A stretch of 64,000 nucleotides of DNA from Chondrus crispus. Lineage: Eukaryota; Rhodophyta; Florideophyceae; Gigartinales; Gigartinaceae. The DNA lies in assembly GCF_000350225.1 (NCBI RefSeq), contig NW_005178851.1, positions 62,001 through 126,000 on the forward strand. The letters are read 5' to 3'. The translations under genes were made by a program, and so were the position numbers. The number at the start of each line of letters is the position of its first letter. Within the stretch, counting starts at the first letter, position 1. Below the pieces are notes generated by a model. The model saw nothing but the letters and a program-made list of their open reading frames with translations. It had not been told where the DNA came from and did no database searches. Below are positions 1 to 10,536 of this stretch, one piece after another.

Positions 1-563
1 CAACACGTCGTGTAGCGCTGCTACTGTTTCAAGTTCCGTCGGAAGGCTGTCGTAACGACGCCTCCGTCGAAGGTCGTACTGTATAAGACAGAGTTGGTAC
101 CGCCTACCGCGATTGCGATCGCGCTGGTGAGGGTGTTTCTAGCCATCGGGCAACACGTCGGTAGTAGCGCTGCTACACAATTACGATCCCGTCGGGTAGT
201 GCTGAGCAAGCCCCCGTCGAAGACCTTGAATTATACCCAAGGTGCTGAAGACGCTCGTCGAGCATTGGCCTTACAACCCAGCGAACCGCGGTTACATTCT
301 CGTAGACAAGCCCAACCCGCACTCGTTGAGCACTCAAGTCTTCACAAGTCTCTACCACGATTATCCTCCCGGGCCGGGCATCTTTCCTTACCCCCCCTCC
401 GTTGGAGTTGAGCTACCGTGGGCCGCAAGCCCACACAAGGGGAAAGGGAGTCTCGAACGCTCCGTAGCGCGTGCCATCGGCAGTGGTTGTTGCTGTTGTT
501 GTTTTCTTCTTTTTGTTTGACCGTCGGACTGTGTTCGCGTCCTGCCAGGCACATTGCACTACA
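1..563 (+). repeat. Element A 5' LTR, right-hand part
   Basis: Matches 34832-35394 along its whole length and ends with ATTGCACTACA at 553-563, the inverted partner of TGTAGTGCAAT that starts the complete LTR at 34342. It contains two diverged copies of a block with the words TAGCCATCGGGCAACACG and GTAGCGCTGCTAC, near 1-40 and 130-175. About 490 bp of the LTR lies left of the window. Confidence 0.9.
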
Positions 564-700
564 AAAGTGGTCTCCCGACCTAGAATTGTGTCGACGACAG
601 CTTCGGTCTGGGGTTGCACTAGAAAGGTGGTCTGGGTGACGGAGTCTCTTTTTTATTTTTGTTTGTAACTTTTTTTTGTGTAGGTTCGCTCGTACGAGCG
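564..700 (+). other. Element A leader with primer-binding site and a second LTR-end-like copy
   Basis: The likely primer-binding site starts with TGG at 568 (TGGTCTCCCGACC), four bases after the LTR end. A degenerate second copy of the LTR-end/primer-site junction (TTGCACTAGAAAGGTGGTCT) lies at 614-633. The same 18-base site follows the LTRs of elements C, G and D. I could not name the tRNA that would prime it. The rest of the leader is T-rich. Confidence 0.6.
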
Positions 701-2986
701 ATGTCGACAAGCGCACCCGGGGACGTCGGTCCCGGGGCGAGTAGGAGCGGATCGGCAATGGCGTCGAGGATCCCGCGGGGTCCTCGCACCCGGAGCCAGG
801 CCAATACGGCCACGGATCCCGAAGGTCAAGAAATCCCGACGGGGATTGAAGCCGACAAGGATAACCTATCCTACAGGTTCGAGAAGAAGGGCGAGGAAAT
901 TCGCCAAGAGATGACGAAAAATCTCGAGGCTGAGTTAGCCCTCGTCCGGAAGCAACTGGAGTTGCAAGCATCCGAGTTTCACACCGTTTTAGGAGAGCTA
1001 TCGGCTCGAGTGGATCTCGTCGAGAAGGAGCGAGGTGAGGCGACCGACGGTCTGGAGCCGGAGGTCCTAGCTTCGTTGAAAATGTCAGTCAAGGACGCAA
1101 GGCGCGACGCGAATCAAGCTTTGGAGTCCTTAGGTAAATTTAGAAGCAGTATCGACGACAGGTTCGACCGCGCCGCTCATCGTCTCAAGGACCTTGAAAA
1201 GGTCGCCGGGCAAGAGCCGCTCCCCACGGGTCGAGAAGGCGACCGTCAATCGAAGAAGGACAAGGCCGCGGTGCAGCGGAGTTCCAAGTCGAAGACTTCG
1301 AAGAAGATTCTGCGACGCCGGAGCAAGAGTCACGGTAGTGACGAGCCGGAGGACCAAGACTCCATGACCGAGTCAAATGGTCTTTCCGAAGATGGTGACG
1401 ACGGTTCGTCGAACCATGCCAGCGATTCCGAACATCGTTCAGAGGAAGGAAAAGGAATTTCGCAGGGCAAGAAAATTACCTCCAGACGGGGCGGGATCAC
1501 TTCGTCCGCCCCGCGGAGAGGCAAGGACGCGGAGCCCGAAGATGTCGCAACGCGGCGCGGGCCGCGATGGGAGGAGTTGGAGGAGCTGAATCCGACCAAC
1601 TACCTCTTCAAGAAATTACTTTCGTACCGAACGTACCGCTTGCGGAACCCGCAGACGTATTTGTCCAGTCCCCGGCGGACCGCCGTGCGAAAAATCAGGA
1701 GAGATATTCCGCCTAAGGTGAAGAAGGACAACACGTTCACAGATGAGGACGGGGTCCTTGTGTTGGATTTTTTGGCAAAATTAGTTCAAGAGTTTGATAC
1801 TCAAGAAATGAACGAGGGGCAAGCGATCCGCTTGTTGCCCGAATTTCTAAGCGGAATCGCCCTGAGACAGTACACTTCGGTGTCTCAGACGGCCGGGTCC
1901 CATCACGGAAAGGTGTCCGTTTGGCCGGAGGCCGTACAGTGGTTGTTGAGGAGTTTCGCAACCGACGAGGCGATCCGTCAAGCCGTGCTCGCGTTGCGAG
2001 AAGTTCAGCAAAGACCGTCTGAAGACGAGATGGAATTTTATATCCGTCTGACGGACGCGAGCAATCGATGTGGAAACGTATATTCGATGGAAGAACAAAT
2101 GACGATGTTTATTGAAGGACTCGATTCGAGTATCAAGCCAATGGTATCTCAATACCGACAAGACATTCGAGACGTTTCGTTTTTGAGACTAGTTAATTAC
2201 GCGAAGGCGTATGGCTCGGCGAGCCGCGCTAAGGACAAGAAGACCAAGAAGGTCACGATTCAGACGCCCTCGACGATCAGGGCGGGTAAGAAGCCGAGGG
2301 CTTCTTATCCCGGTCGTAGAAGTCAGGGCACCGTTCACTTAGCCGAGACAATCTCCGCGTTGGATGAACGCGGTGCGCACGGAAGCAGCGAAAATCAGTA
2401 TGAAGGAGCCTTGGTAGCCGAAGGCAATTTTATTGAGCCATCGGAGGGCTACGGACACGAGGACTACGGGGCAAGCGGGTCGTCAACTTTACCGACGCCC
2501 ACATACACGACGGAGTCGTTTTCAGAGCCCACGGATCCCGTGATGACGTTTCGGGGGCGCAGCCACACGCCGGCGCCGCCCATTCCGATAGAAGACAAGG
2601 GTACAACGTTTCGAAGGCCAGGTTGGATCGGAGGGCCGCAACATCAAGGAAGGCCGCCGGCCTGTAGAGGACCTAGGCCGCAATATCCCGTCAAGGCGCA
2701 CGGACTGGTGTGCTATCGTTGTTACGAAAAGGGCCACGCCGCGCCAACGTGCATTGTTTCCCTCCAGGAAATGCCCCGAGTTTTGGGAAATTATGAGGCG
2801 TTGTCTCCAATGGAGAGGTTAGGGATACCATCGACGAGTTATCTGAAGGTCAAGAATTGGTTCGATTCACAGACGGCGAGCACGCCGAGTGCTTCAACGC
2901 CGAGGCCGAACCAACCCTTCAGAAGGCCCGCCGCGGAGCCCTCGTCGTCGGACGTGAGAAGGAACCCGCAGCGGCAGGAAAATTAG
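701..2986 (+). CDS. Gag polyprotein of element A
   Basis: Structural protein of the retrotransposon particle, 761 aa from ATG 701. I chose this start because two other family copies (37262 and 40091) begin with the same MSTSAPGDV. The first 70 residues are basic and Pro/Arg-rich. Residues about 55-135 are charged and heptad-like, probably coiled coil. Residues about 180-290 are a low-complexity Lys/Ser/Asp region. The capsid-like block (about 290-520, starting NPTNYLFKKLL) is followed by a basic linker and a zinc knuckle CYRCYEKGHAAPTC at about residues 671-684 (CX2CX4HX4C), which in this family binds RNA. The frame is open throughout, unlike the copies in C and D. It overlaps the protease frame, which lies one base back (-1), so a -1 shift could make Gag-Pol. 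Related to element D Gag in the capsid block. Confidence 0.85.
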   Translation: MSTSAPGDVGPGASRSGSAMASRIPRGPRTRSQANTATDPEGQEIPTGIEADKDNLSYRFEKKGEEIRQEMTKNLEAELALVRKQLELQASEFHTVLGELSARVDLVEKERGEATDGLEPEVLASLKMSVKDARRDANQALESLGKFRSSIDDRFDRAAHRLKDLEKVAGQEPLPTGREGDRQSKKDKAAVQRSSKSKTSKKILRRRSKSHGSDEPEDQDSMTESNGLSEDGDDGSSNHASDSEHRSEEGKGISQGKKITSRRGGITSSAPRRGKDAEPEDVATRRGPRWEELEELNPTNYLFKKLLSYRTYRLRNPQTYLSSPRRTAVRKIRRDIPPKVKKDNTFTDEDGVLVLDFLAKLVQEFDTQEMNEGQAIRLLPEFLSGIALRQYTSVSQTAGSHHGKVSVWPEAVQWLLRSFATDEAIRQAVLALREVQQRPSEDEMEFYIRLTDASNRCGNVYSMEEQMTMFIEGLDSSIKPMVSQYRQDIRDVSFLRLVNYAKAYGSASRAKDKKTKKVTIQTPSTIRAGKKPRASYPGRRSQGTVHLAETISALDERGAHGSSENQYEGALVAEGNFIEPSEGYGHEDYGASGSSTLPTPTYTTESFSEPTDPVMTFRGRSHTPAPPIPIEDKGTTFRRPGWIGGPQHQGRPPACRGPRPQYPVKAHGLVCYRCYEKGHAAPTCIVSLQEMPRVLGNYEALSPMERLGIPSTSYLKVKNWFDSQTASTPSASTPRPNQPFRRPAAEPSSSDVRRNPQRQEN

Positions 2987-3678
2987 AGAGGGGAATCTCG
3001 CATGAGCCGCGAGAGGCACGGAGTCGACGTACTGTGCCCGGGGCTCGGCCCCGTTCCCCGTCTCTAAGGGAAAAATCAGGCCCCGATGAGGAGGTTGTTG
3101 GATTGGTGGATAAGCCCAAAGGGCCAGCCCAAGTCAAGAAAATTTTGAGCCGAGGCCGAGATCATCCGCTGGAAGAAGTTCGAAGACCCTGGTACAGGGT
3201 TAAGCGAAGGGAGTGTCCAGAGAAGATTTTGGTTCTTGCGCGAAAAAAATACAAAGTTTATGCGGATATTGGACCAACAGTCGGACTGACGGGCCGGGTG
3301 TTGTCTGTATTAGACACCGGCGCTGGACCAAACCTTGTGCGAAGATCGGAACTCCCGGCTGGAATGGAATCTCTAGTGTCCTACGGACCGACCCAAGACA
3401 TTGGCGACACAAACAACAGGCCACTCCAGACTCTCGGCACAATCAGAATGCCTGTGAGGCTTGAAAAATTTGTGGCCGCAGCCGAGTTTATTGTATGCAA
3501 AAAACTAGCAGTCCCGCTAATTCTAGGCGCGGACTACTGTGACCGGTTTGTGGAAGCAATTTATCCAAGGAAGAAAACGGTTGAGTTGGCGGATTTCTCG
3601 GAGGTTCCAATAGTTTGGCGGTTCTCGACGAGAAAAGGGAAGAAGAATCTCGTCCCGGGAGAGGACGAGAATGATTGA
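2857..3678 (+). CDS. Aspartic protease region of element A pol
   Basis: Retroviral-type aspartic protease that would mature Gag-Pol. The active-site motif DTGAGPN has its Asp codon at 3313-3315, followed about 70 residues later by the hydrophobic LILGADYCDRF, the usual second protease landmark. The frame is -1 relative to gag and overlaps the gag end, so the ATG at 2857 is probably not the true start; translation more likely enters by frameshift between about 2857 and 2986. The frame ends at TGA 3676-3678, directly before the RT frame, which continues in the same phase. Element C has the same TGA at the same place, so this stop predates the split of A and C. Confidence 0.75.
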   Translation: MVRFTDGEHAECFNAEAEPTLQKARRGALVVGREKEPAAAGKLERGISHEPREARSRRTVPGARPRSPSLREKSGPDEEVVGLVDKPKGPAQVKKILSRGRDHPLEEVRRPWYRVKRRECPEKILVLARKKYKVYADIGPTVGLTGRVLSVLDTGAGPNLVRRSELPAGMESLVSYGPTQDIGDTNNRPLQTLGTIRMPVRLEKFVAAAEFIVCKKLAVPLILGADYCDRFVEAIYPRKKTVELADFSEVPIVWRFSTRKGKKNLVPGEDEND

Positions 3679-5454
3679 AAGGTGGAGCGAATTTCCCCTA
3701 AAGTAAAAGTGGCAAGAGCCACGACCATCGAGCCAGGGACGCAACGCGTCGTGGAATGCACCTCGAAGAGGGCGGGCTTGGTTGTGGTTCAGCCGTACTC
3801 GTCGCTGTACGAAAGGCACTGGTTGACGTGCACAAATGGTGTCGTTCAGGTTGAGCCTGACAGGCCATTTTGTTTACTCGTTGCAAATTTTAGGAAGTAC
3901 CCTGTCAGGGTGCAAAAAGGCCAAGTGGTGGCAGAATTATTACCGCACCCGAGGGCCGCGCTCGAGAGCAAAACCACCATTGGTGAAGTTCTCGGAATTC
4001 AAGAAAGGAAGAAGGAAAATTTCCCTGATTCCACCAAGACGCCTACGGGCGAGACAAGATGCGAACAGTCGGATCAAGATGGCGAGGACCAGCAAAGAGA
4101 ACGGGAGGAAGGGCTCTTCGCGACGGCAACTACGAAGCCGGAGCGGCGGATTGAGCCTCCCTCGCCGGACGTGGAGGAACTCGACCTGAGCCACGTGCCG
4201 GACCGGCTGTGCGAAAGATTCCGTCGGATGTTGAAAAAATGTTCCCGCATGTGGGATGGGACCCTCGGTGAGATCAACACCACGGTCCACCGGATTGAAC
4301 TGGCCCCGGATACAAGGCCAATTGCACAAGCTCCCTACCGAGCCGGTCCAAAGGCTCGGGAGGTCGAGGACGCAGAAGTACAGAAGATGTTAGAAGCAGG
4401 AGTCATCGAACCGGCGCAGTCAGAATGGGCGTCGCCCGTTTTATTAGTGCCGAAGGCGGACGGATCGATGCGCTTTTGCGTAGACTATCGCCGGTTAAAC
4501 GCGGTAACGGAAAAGGACACGTACCCTTTACCGCGCATGGATGAGTGCCTGGACTCGCTTGGTGACACCAAGGTTTTCTCCGCGTTGGACGCGATCTCGG
4601 GATATTGGCAGATGCCCATCCCTGAGCGCGACCGCGACAAGACCGCATTTTCGTGTCACTCAGGACTGTATCGCTACTCAAGAATGCCCTTCGGGCTAAC
4701 TCACGCGCCAGCGACGTTTCAGAGAGCAATGGATATCCTGCTCTCTCCGTTCCATTGGAAATGCTGTTTGGTGTATCTGGATGACACCATAATTTTTAGC
4801 AAGTCATGGGAGGAGCACATCGTGCATGTGGATGAAATACTTTCTGTATTGGAGAAGGCAGGTGTGAAGCTCCAGCTTCGCAAGTGCGAATTTTTCGTCG
4901 AAAAGATCAAGTACCTGGGCCATGTCGTTCGGCCAGGTACATTGGAAGTTGACGGTGCGCGAACCGTGGCATTGGAACCAGTGAGGTACCCTCAAACGCA
5001 GACCCAGCTCAGGAGCTTCTTGAGACTTTGTAATGTCTACCGCAGATTCGTTCCGCATTATGCGAAAATTGTGCATCCGCTCAATCAACTATTGAAGAAC
5101 GGACAACCGGTCCAGATGGAAGGATTCGACGAACCGTGCGAAAAAGCTTTTCACAACCTCAAAGACGCTATGTTGGCGCCACCGGTGTTGGCGCTGCTGA
5201 AGAAGGACCTACCATACTCGGTAGACACCGATGCAAGCGAATATCAAATCGGCGTGGCATTATTTCAAATGCATCCGGATGCGCAACGTAAACCCATCCG
5301 ATTCTTTTCAAGAACGTTATCCTCAGCCGAGAGAAACTATTCTGTATCAGAAAAAGAATGTCTAGCGGTAATTTGGGCCGTACAGACTTTAAGACCATAT
5401 CTATATGGCGAGCACTTCATTGTGCATACCGACCATGCCTCATTGAGGTGGTAG
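3679..5454 (+). pseudogene. Reverse transcriptase and RNase H (part) of element A, ended by a nonsense codon
   Basis: RNA-dependent DNA polymerase plus RNase H in the same frame as the protease, after the TGA at 3676-3678. The catalytic motif YLDD is at 4774-4785. Upstream are the fingers and palm blocks (VLLVPKADGSMRFCVDYRRL) and MPFGLTHAPATFQ, diagnostic of Ty3/Gypsy RT. RNase H begins near YSVDTDASEYQIG and breaks at TAG 5452-5454, straight after SLRW; element C reads SLRWLVN here, so the codon was probably TTG. The next frame (5455 onward) continues in phase. The leading part, before RT, is a Lys/Glu-rich linker. Confidence 0.85.
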
Positions 5455-7390
5455 ATGAACGTAACCGACTCCAGCGGGAGATTAATCCGATGGAGGCTCC
5501 GCCTCTCGGAATTTGATTTCGAAATCAAGTACAAGAAGGGCAAGGCTAACAGCCAAGCTGATGCCCTGTCAAGATTGCGGACCGCAGGAGAAACCGTCGA
5601 CGAAATCGACGACGAAATTCCATGCTTTATGGCCGAACCGGCGGAGGGTACAGTGGAGGAAGAGGACAGTTTTGAGGCGTTAGACGACATCCTCGCTCTT
5701 GAGGGGGGGACTGCCCCTGAGCGCCTCGATCAATTCCAAGCTGTCACTCCGGAGGAGCTCATTCGCGAGCAAGCCGTCGGCCCCTTCTGCAACCGCATCA
5801 AGGAAGAAATGGACGCCGGAAAGGTGAGAACGTTCAGCATGGAGACCGAGGAACTCGAAGGAACTCTATGCCGTACCGCGGCGGAGTTTGTACAAGTGGT
5901 AATACCACAATCGTTAAGGGACCGCGTCCTAGGGTTGAGCCACTACGCAAAATTGGCAGGCCACCCGGGAGGCAGGAAACTTTACAAGACATTGAGAAGA
6001 TATTTTTATTGGCCTACGATGGCCCTAGACTGCTATGCAGTCGCGAAGAATTGCGCCGCAAGTGCGCCGGAAAGGGTGAAGTTAAGAAAAAACACGAAGG
6101 AAATGAAGCTGTTCACGCCCAAAGCCCCGCTGGAGTTTGTCGCCATCGACATACTCGGCGAGCTAATTACAACTAAACGAGGAAATCGGTATATTCTCGT
6201 GATCAGCTGTACCGTTGAAGAAGATATCAGCTGCGCACATCGCACAAGCCTTCGTTCACCATTGGGTATTCGTGTACGGACCGCCGGTCAAGCTGCTGTC
6301 CGACAATGGAACACAGTTCACGGCCCGGTTCTTTCCGAAACGTCAGCCGAATTCTCGGCATACGCAATTTGTTCACGACTACGTAACACCCGCAAGCCAA
6401 CGGCCAAGTTGAGAGGTTTAACCGCACGCTGACTTCCGCATTGCGAAAATACGTTGGAGAGCATCCCAAGGACTGGGACCTATTTAGGGACGCCTGACGT
6501 TTGCATACAACACGCAAGTTCATCAAACTACGAACATCGCGCCCTTCGAGCTGGTGTTAGCTCGGGCGCCGAGAAGCATTGGGTTACAAGCACAGCCAAG
6601 TTTGGAAGGATTTAGCTCGAATCGATCGTACTACCTGAAATGGCAGTCGTGGTTGGAAAGCCTGATGAAAGGCGCTGGTAAGAGCTTGCGGAAAGAATAA
6701 GCGCGCTACAAGCTAAATTTCGACGCAAGGCTCCGCAAGCCGAAGTATGACATCCCTTCAGGGTCATACGTATTCCTTCGGAAAGAGCAAGGCAGGGCTA
6801 CCGAGCCGAAACATAAGTTGGCACAAGTGGCCACGGGCCCATATCAAGTGATGGAGTCAACTGAGAATACGGTCGTCATTGCCATCGGCGACCAGGAAGA
6901 GCGCGTGTCGCGAAATAGAGTCGAATTAGCCCCTAGTCCCATGGACCACACGCCGATAGTCGGGCTACGACAAGCGTTACAATTCTTCAACCGAGAAGGG
7001 GAACAAGAAGAACCCGCCGCGCAAGCGAAGGATAGGATGGATGACGGACCTTTGATAAATCAGGAAGCTGCGGGCATCCCGCCCGATCTACAAGAGATGG
7101 GAGGTTCGGAAGAGCAGGATGAGGATGAGCCGCTGGCTCTTCGGAAGGGGGACGGACAGTTGGACACGCAGGAAGAAGGAACCGGGGGTCAGGAGTACGT
7201 GATCGACAAAATAGTCGACCACGCTAATCAAGATGGAAAATTAATTCTCAAGGTGGAATGGTATGGCTACGCGATTGAGGACGCAACGTGGGAGCCGATT
7301 TCCCAGCTACCGCGCAGCGCAGTGGTGACTTATTTCCGGAGGAGGAAATTGCCCCTCCCGCCGCAAGTCGCACGCGCGAGACCAGGATGA
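5455..7390 (+). pseudogene. RNase H end, integrase and chromodomain of element A, frame-broken
   Basis: 5455-6210 continues the pol frame with the RNase H end, the connection and the integrase zinc finger. The finger keeps [10 protein letters not shown] but reads CAAS where element C has CAAC, so one zinc Cys is lost. The first catalytic Asp is in FVAIDILGE. Near 6205 about 28 bases present in C are missing, which throws the frame; the second Asp (LLSDNGTQF) is in frame 2 at about 6296 and the region of the catalytic Glu (GQVERFN, about 6400) is intact but again shifted. 6818-7390 is open and holds the GPY-type end and a chromodomain (EYVIDKIVDHANQDG to YFRRR, with WYGYAIEDATWEP), which in this class binds modified histone tails and steers integration. 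Confidence 0.8.
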
Positions 7391-8917
7391 GCTCCATACG
7401 CAATGTGATGATGGAAAGCGAAAGGAAGACGCGAGCCGCAACCAGTTTCCTATGTTTTTTGCTTTCTTAACTATTCTGTTTCGTTTTTTTTTGTTGCTTT
7501 GTTTTTTATGTTTGTTTTCCCTTCCCGAGACGCACCTCGGTCGGCGATCCCGAAGCGAGCGTGCGAAGTTCTAGGAAGAACATGACAGGCGCCCAAGGGT
7601 GACAGGGGATTGCGAACCGCCGATCGTGATTAAGGCTATAAGCTGTATCTCGAGTCGAGGAAGAGGTCTGTTGTACAAGGGAACGGGTGTGACGAGAAGA
7701 TTGGAGAAGAAGGGGATGCATCAGATTGACGAGTGTGCTACCTTCGAGATAAGGTAGAAGGTTGGGAGAGGATGCAGTCGATGGGCGACTGCACGCGGAC
7801 GAGGCAGATCAAGACGACGTGTAGGAGGCGAGGAATGAGCATAGCGGAAGTAAGGCGCCTCGGCAATGGCGAGAAGAAAAGATGAAGTGAGACGGGCAGG
7901 TATGCGTGGCTTAACGCTCATGGAGACAGAGCGGCGAGATGCGCTACATCTGGGAGTGACGAAGTCACTGCAGCCTCAGGTGGAGACAATGCGAAAATTA
8001 CGTAGGATCACGCGTCGCATGGGTGTGCACGCAAAGGGACGTTTAGATCAGGGATCCATGCTTGTCTCAATCAGTGTGAACGGAAATGCTTGTGAGGTTT
8101 TTCATGTAGAGACAAAGGACAAGTGGTGCGCGTTAACGCGCGAGACTACACCGTGTGGGGGGGGGACAAATTGTTTTGTAGTTTCTGTTGACTTCGTCAA
8201 CAACGAGAATTGGCTCGACGTCGTCATCAAGGCTATCAACCGCTTGCTTTTCAGTCGGCCGATCCGCTCCTGTCCCAATCTCTGTTTCGTTCCTGTTTTC
8301 TTTTCTTTTCTTTTTTTTGGTAATGTCAACGACACAATGAAACCGCGCCCGTCGAGCCGCTGACGAGGCCATAGCTCACGTTTCTACTTTACGTTCGCCC
8401 CAGCCGTGAAGCAACACACGCAGACGAAATGAAGGATCGAAGACACCGTCTTGGTTGAGCTGAACAGCGAGGCTTGGTACAGGATTGTATTCGACGACTC
8501 CTACTAGCGCTACTTATGAACGCCTATATGAACACCGCTGGTGTGTGGGAAAGGAGGACGACCTCCGGTCGACGGGAGGAAGACGTTGGAAATTTTTCGA
8601 GAACGAGGAATTTGTAGTTGGAGAAGAATTGCGTAACGGAGACGCACTACAGTGGGGCCGCATGAAAAAGGTCGTGGATGGAGGGAAAATTGTCAAGGAT
8701 TCGGGTGAGAACAACGGCAAAGAGGGAAGGGGACCTCCGATGCCCTGGGAAAAATTAGTATCAGGGTTTTGACACGGAGGACGTAGAGTGTCATCGCACG
8801 AGCAAGAGGATATTAGCAAGGGAAGTGAAAGCATGCGTCCCGAGGAGACTTTGTTTAAGTCGTACGTGCCAAACGGAGTGGTTCTCTCAGGCGAAAGAAA
8901 ATTGATCGTTAGAGGAG
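7391..8917 (+). other. Element A internal non-coding stretch after pol, left of the C insertion
   Basis: No convincing gene. Two T-rich blocks beginning with GTTTCG, near 7470-7520 and 8285-8325, resemble two similarly placed blocks in element C (complement of about 21235-21290 and 19805-19850). Short open frames at 7866-8363 and 8485-8772 have no family signature and are not conserved in C. The last five bases, AGGAG 8913-8917, are the left half of the target duplication of element C. Confidence 0.5.
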
Positions 8918-9873
8918 TGTAGTGCAATGCGCCTGTTAGGCAGAGACCAAGGTCCGACGGTCCAACACAAACAACAGCAACAAAAACAACAACTGCCAAC
9001 GGCACAGCACTACGGAGTGTTCGAAGCTCCCTGTCCTCTTTAAGCGGGTTTGCGGCCCGCAGTAGCTCGGATCCCTGATAGGGGGGCAAAGAGAAGGGCC
9101 CAGCCCGGAATCGGTAAATGGTGGTAGAGTCTTGTAAAGGCAACTGCTCGACGAGTTCGGAGGGGTGTTTAGGTAAACCTGGTCCGATGGGTCGTAAATC
9201 CAATGCTGGAAGAGTGCCTTGTACACCTTATACCCTTGATAAGGTCTTCGACGGGGACGTCGCAACGTAGCCCGTCGGGAAAGAAGAAAACGTAGCAGCG
9301 CTACAACGTCGTACTGCCCGATGGCAAAGTACCAACAACGGATCGGTCGCAACCAGATTCCGATGGAACCAACACTGAGAAAAGCACCACTGGTGCACCA
9401 ACACAAAAGCCCGATGGCAAATGACGTCACGTTGCGGATCGCAATCCTACAAGGTGGGACCAACTCAAGATTAAGGGAAAATAGGATAGGGAAATAAAGG
9501 AAACTTGGTAAGGAAAAAGGGGACCCCCGAGCGCAAAGGATAAAGTAATCTGTAGTTAAAGGGAATGTCTTGTAAAAGACGGACTTCAACCAAGGCGATA
9601 TCAGACTCTGGCAACTCGGGTTACCTTTACTGACTTGGTCGTCAGAGGGCTAAGGTATATATCGCCCCGCCGGAGCCAGTACAGTAGCTCGCGGCGCTAG
9701 ATCCTAGATCTAATCTAATGTCAGCAAAATTATTGCTAACTAATTAACTAAATAAAATAAAACAATTAAAAATTAAAACTGTGCAATTATTCACACGTGT
9801 GTCCCCCAAACCCGGACTACTTTTCATATCCAAATATTTTCCTTGCTTTTCACTCCCCTTTCCAGGTGCGTAT
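8918..9873 (-). repeat. Element C 3' LTR, main part
   Basis: Complement of the family LTR: begins TGTAGTGCAATGCGCC and runs to GTGCGTAT, where element B interrupts it. The last bases, ending in TTGCACTACA, resume at 16175-16187. Nearly identical to 28844-29809. A TATATAT word (about 9657-9663) is the probable LTR TATA box. Long open frames read through this LTR on both strands are not genes. Confidence 0.93.
9870..9873. other. Target-site duplication of element B, left copy (GTAT)
   Basis: GTAT here and at 16175-16178 flank element B exactly. Deleting B plus one copy restores the LTR end seen uninterrupted at 29797-29809. Confidence 0.92.
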
Positions 9874-10490
9874 TGTTGCGGCTAGTCCAAGCCGCATACC
9901 TCACCGATCGCGGACGCAGCAGGATCTGAAAGTAGTCCTCGAGTTTACCTTCAGCTCGCCTGTAGCTTCCTCGATACCTTTCCTACATGCGCGTCGCGTC
10001 TATCTTATACTCCCGATACCCGCCGCCCTTGGTGGCCGTTCCGTCCCCCAAGTCCCGTGCCGGCACCAGCTGCCACCCCCCGAGACTCGGGCCGTTGCCT
10101 CAGCTCTTCCGTCGCGATCTCCTGGTCTTCTTAAGTCTCCTGTCCTTTCCGATCTCACCGTTCTCCTTGGCACACCGCCGAGCCCAACGTTATGCCCACG
10201 TCCAACGTCTTGTCCGCGCTTCCGCCCGACACCTCCCTTGGTTCGGGCGGCTCCTCTCAGCGCCTTGTGTCAGCCTCCAGCCCAACGACACCACAGGGTC
10301 CAAACGTTCTCGTCCTCCGGCAACGTCCTCGCTTCCCCGCAACTTCCTCGCTTCCCCGCAACGTCCTCGCCTCCCCTAGATTCCCTCACCCGACAGTGTC
10401 GGGGTGTGCCGCGCATTGAACGCCAGGCCATAGGCTGCAGCTCTCACGTGTACCACGTGTCGCGTAGAAATCAAATTTGAATCCGCAACA
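9874..10490 (-). repeat. Element B 3' LTR
   Basis: 617 bp, starts TGTTGCGGCTAG and ends GAATCCGCAACA, with GCGG/CCGC inverted ends. It contains an internal tandem repeat of CTTCCCCGCAAC-type words at about 10319-10375 and the palindrome CACGTGTACCACGTG at about 10446-10460. Two differences from 15558-16174. Confidence 0.95.
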
Positions 10491-10536
10491 CCCGTCCCTT
10501 TTCCTATGTCCCTGTGCGTCAGTTCGCGGAGCAGGA

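Noticed and set aside
7866..8363. 165-aa frame in element A
   Set aside because: No homologous frame in element C, poly-Phe end from a T run, no motif.
8936..9589. Minus-strand frame repeated at 28824-29516
   Set aside because: It is the LTR of element C read through twice; no protein signature.
9797..10480. Long plus-strand frame repeated almost exactly at 15286-16164
   Set aside because: Both lie in the LTRs of element B; the conservation is that of the LTR pair, and the codons show no coding bias.
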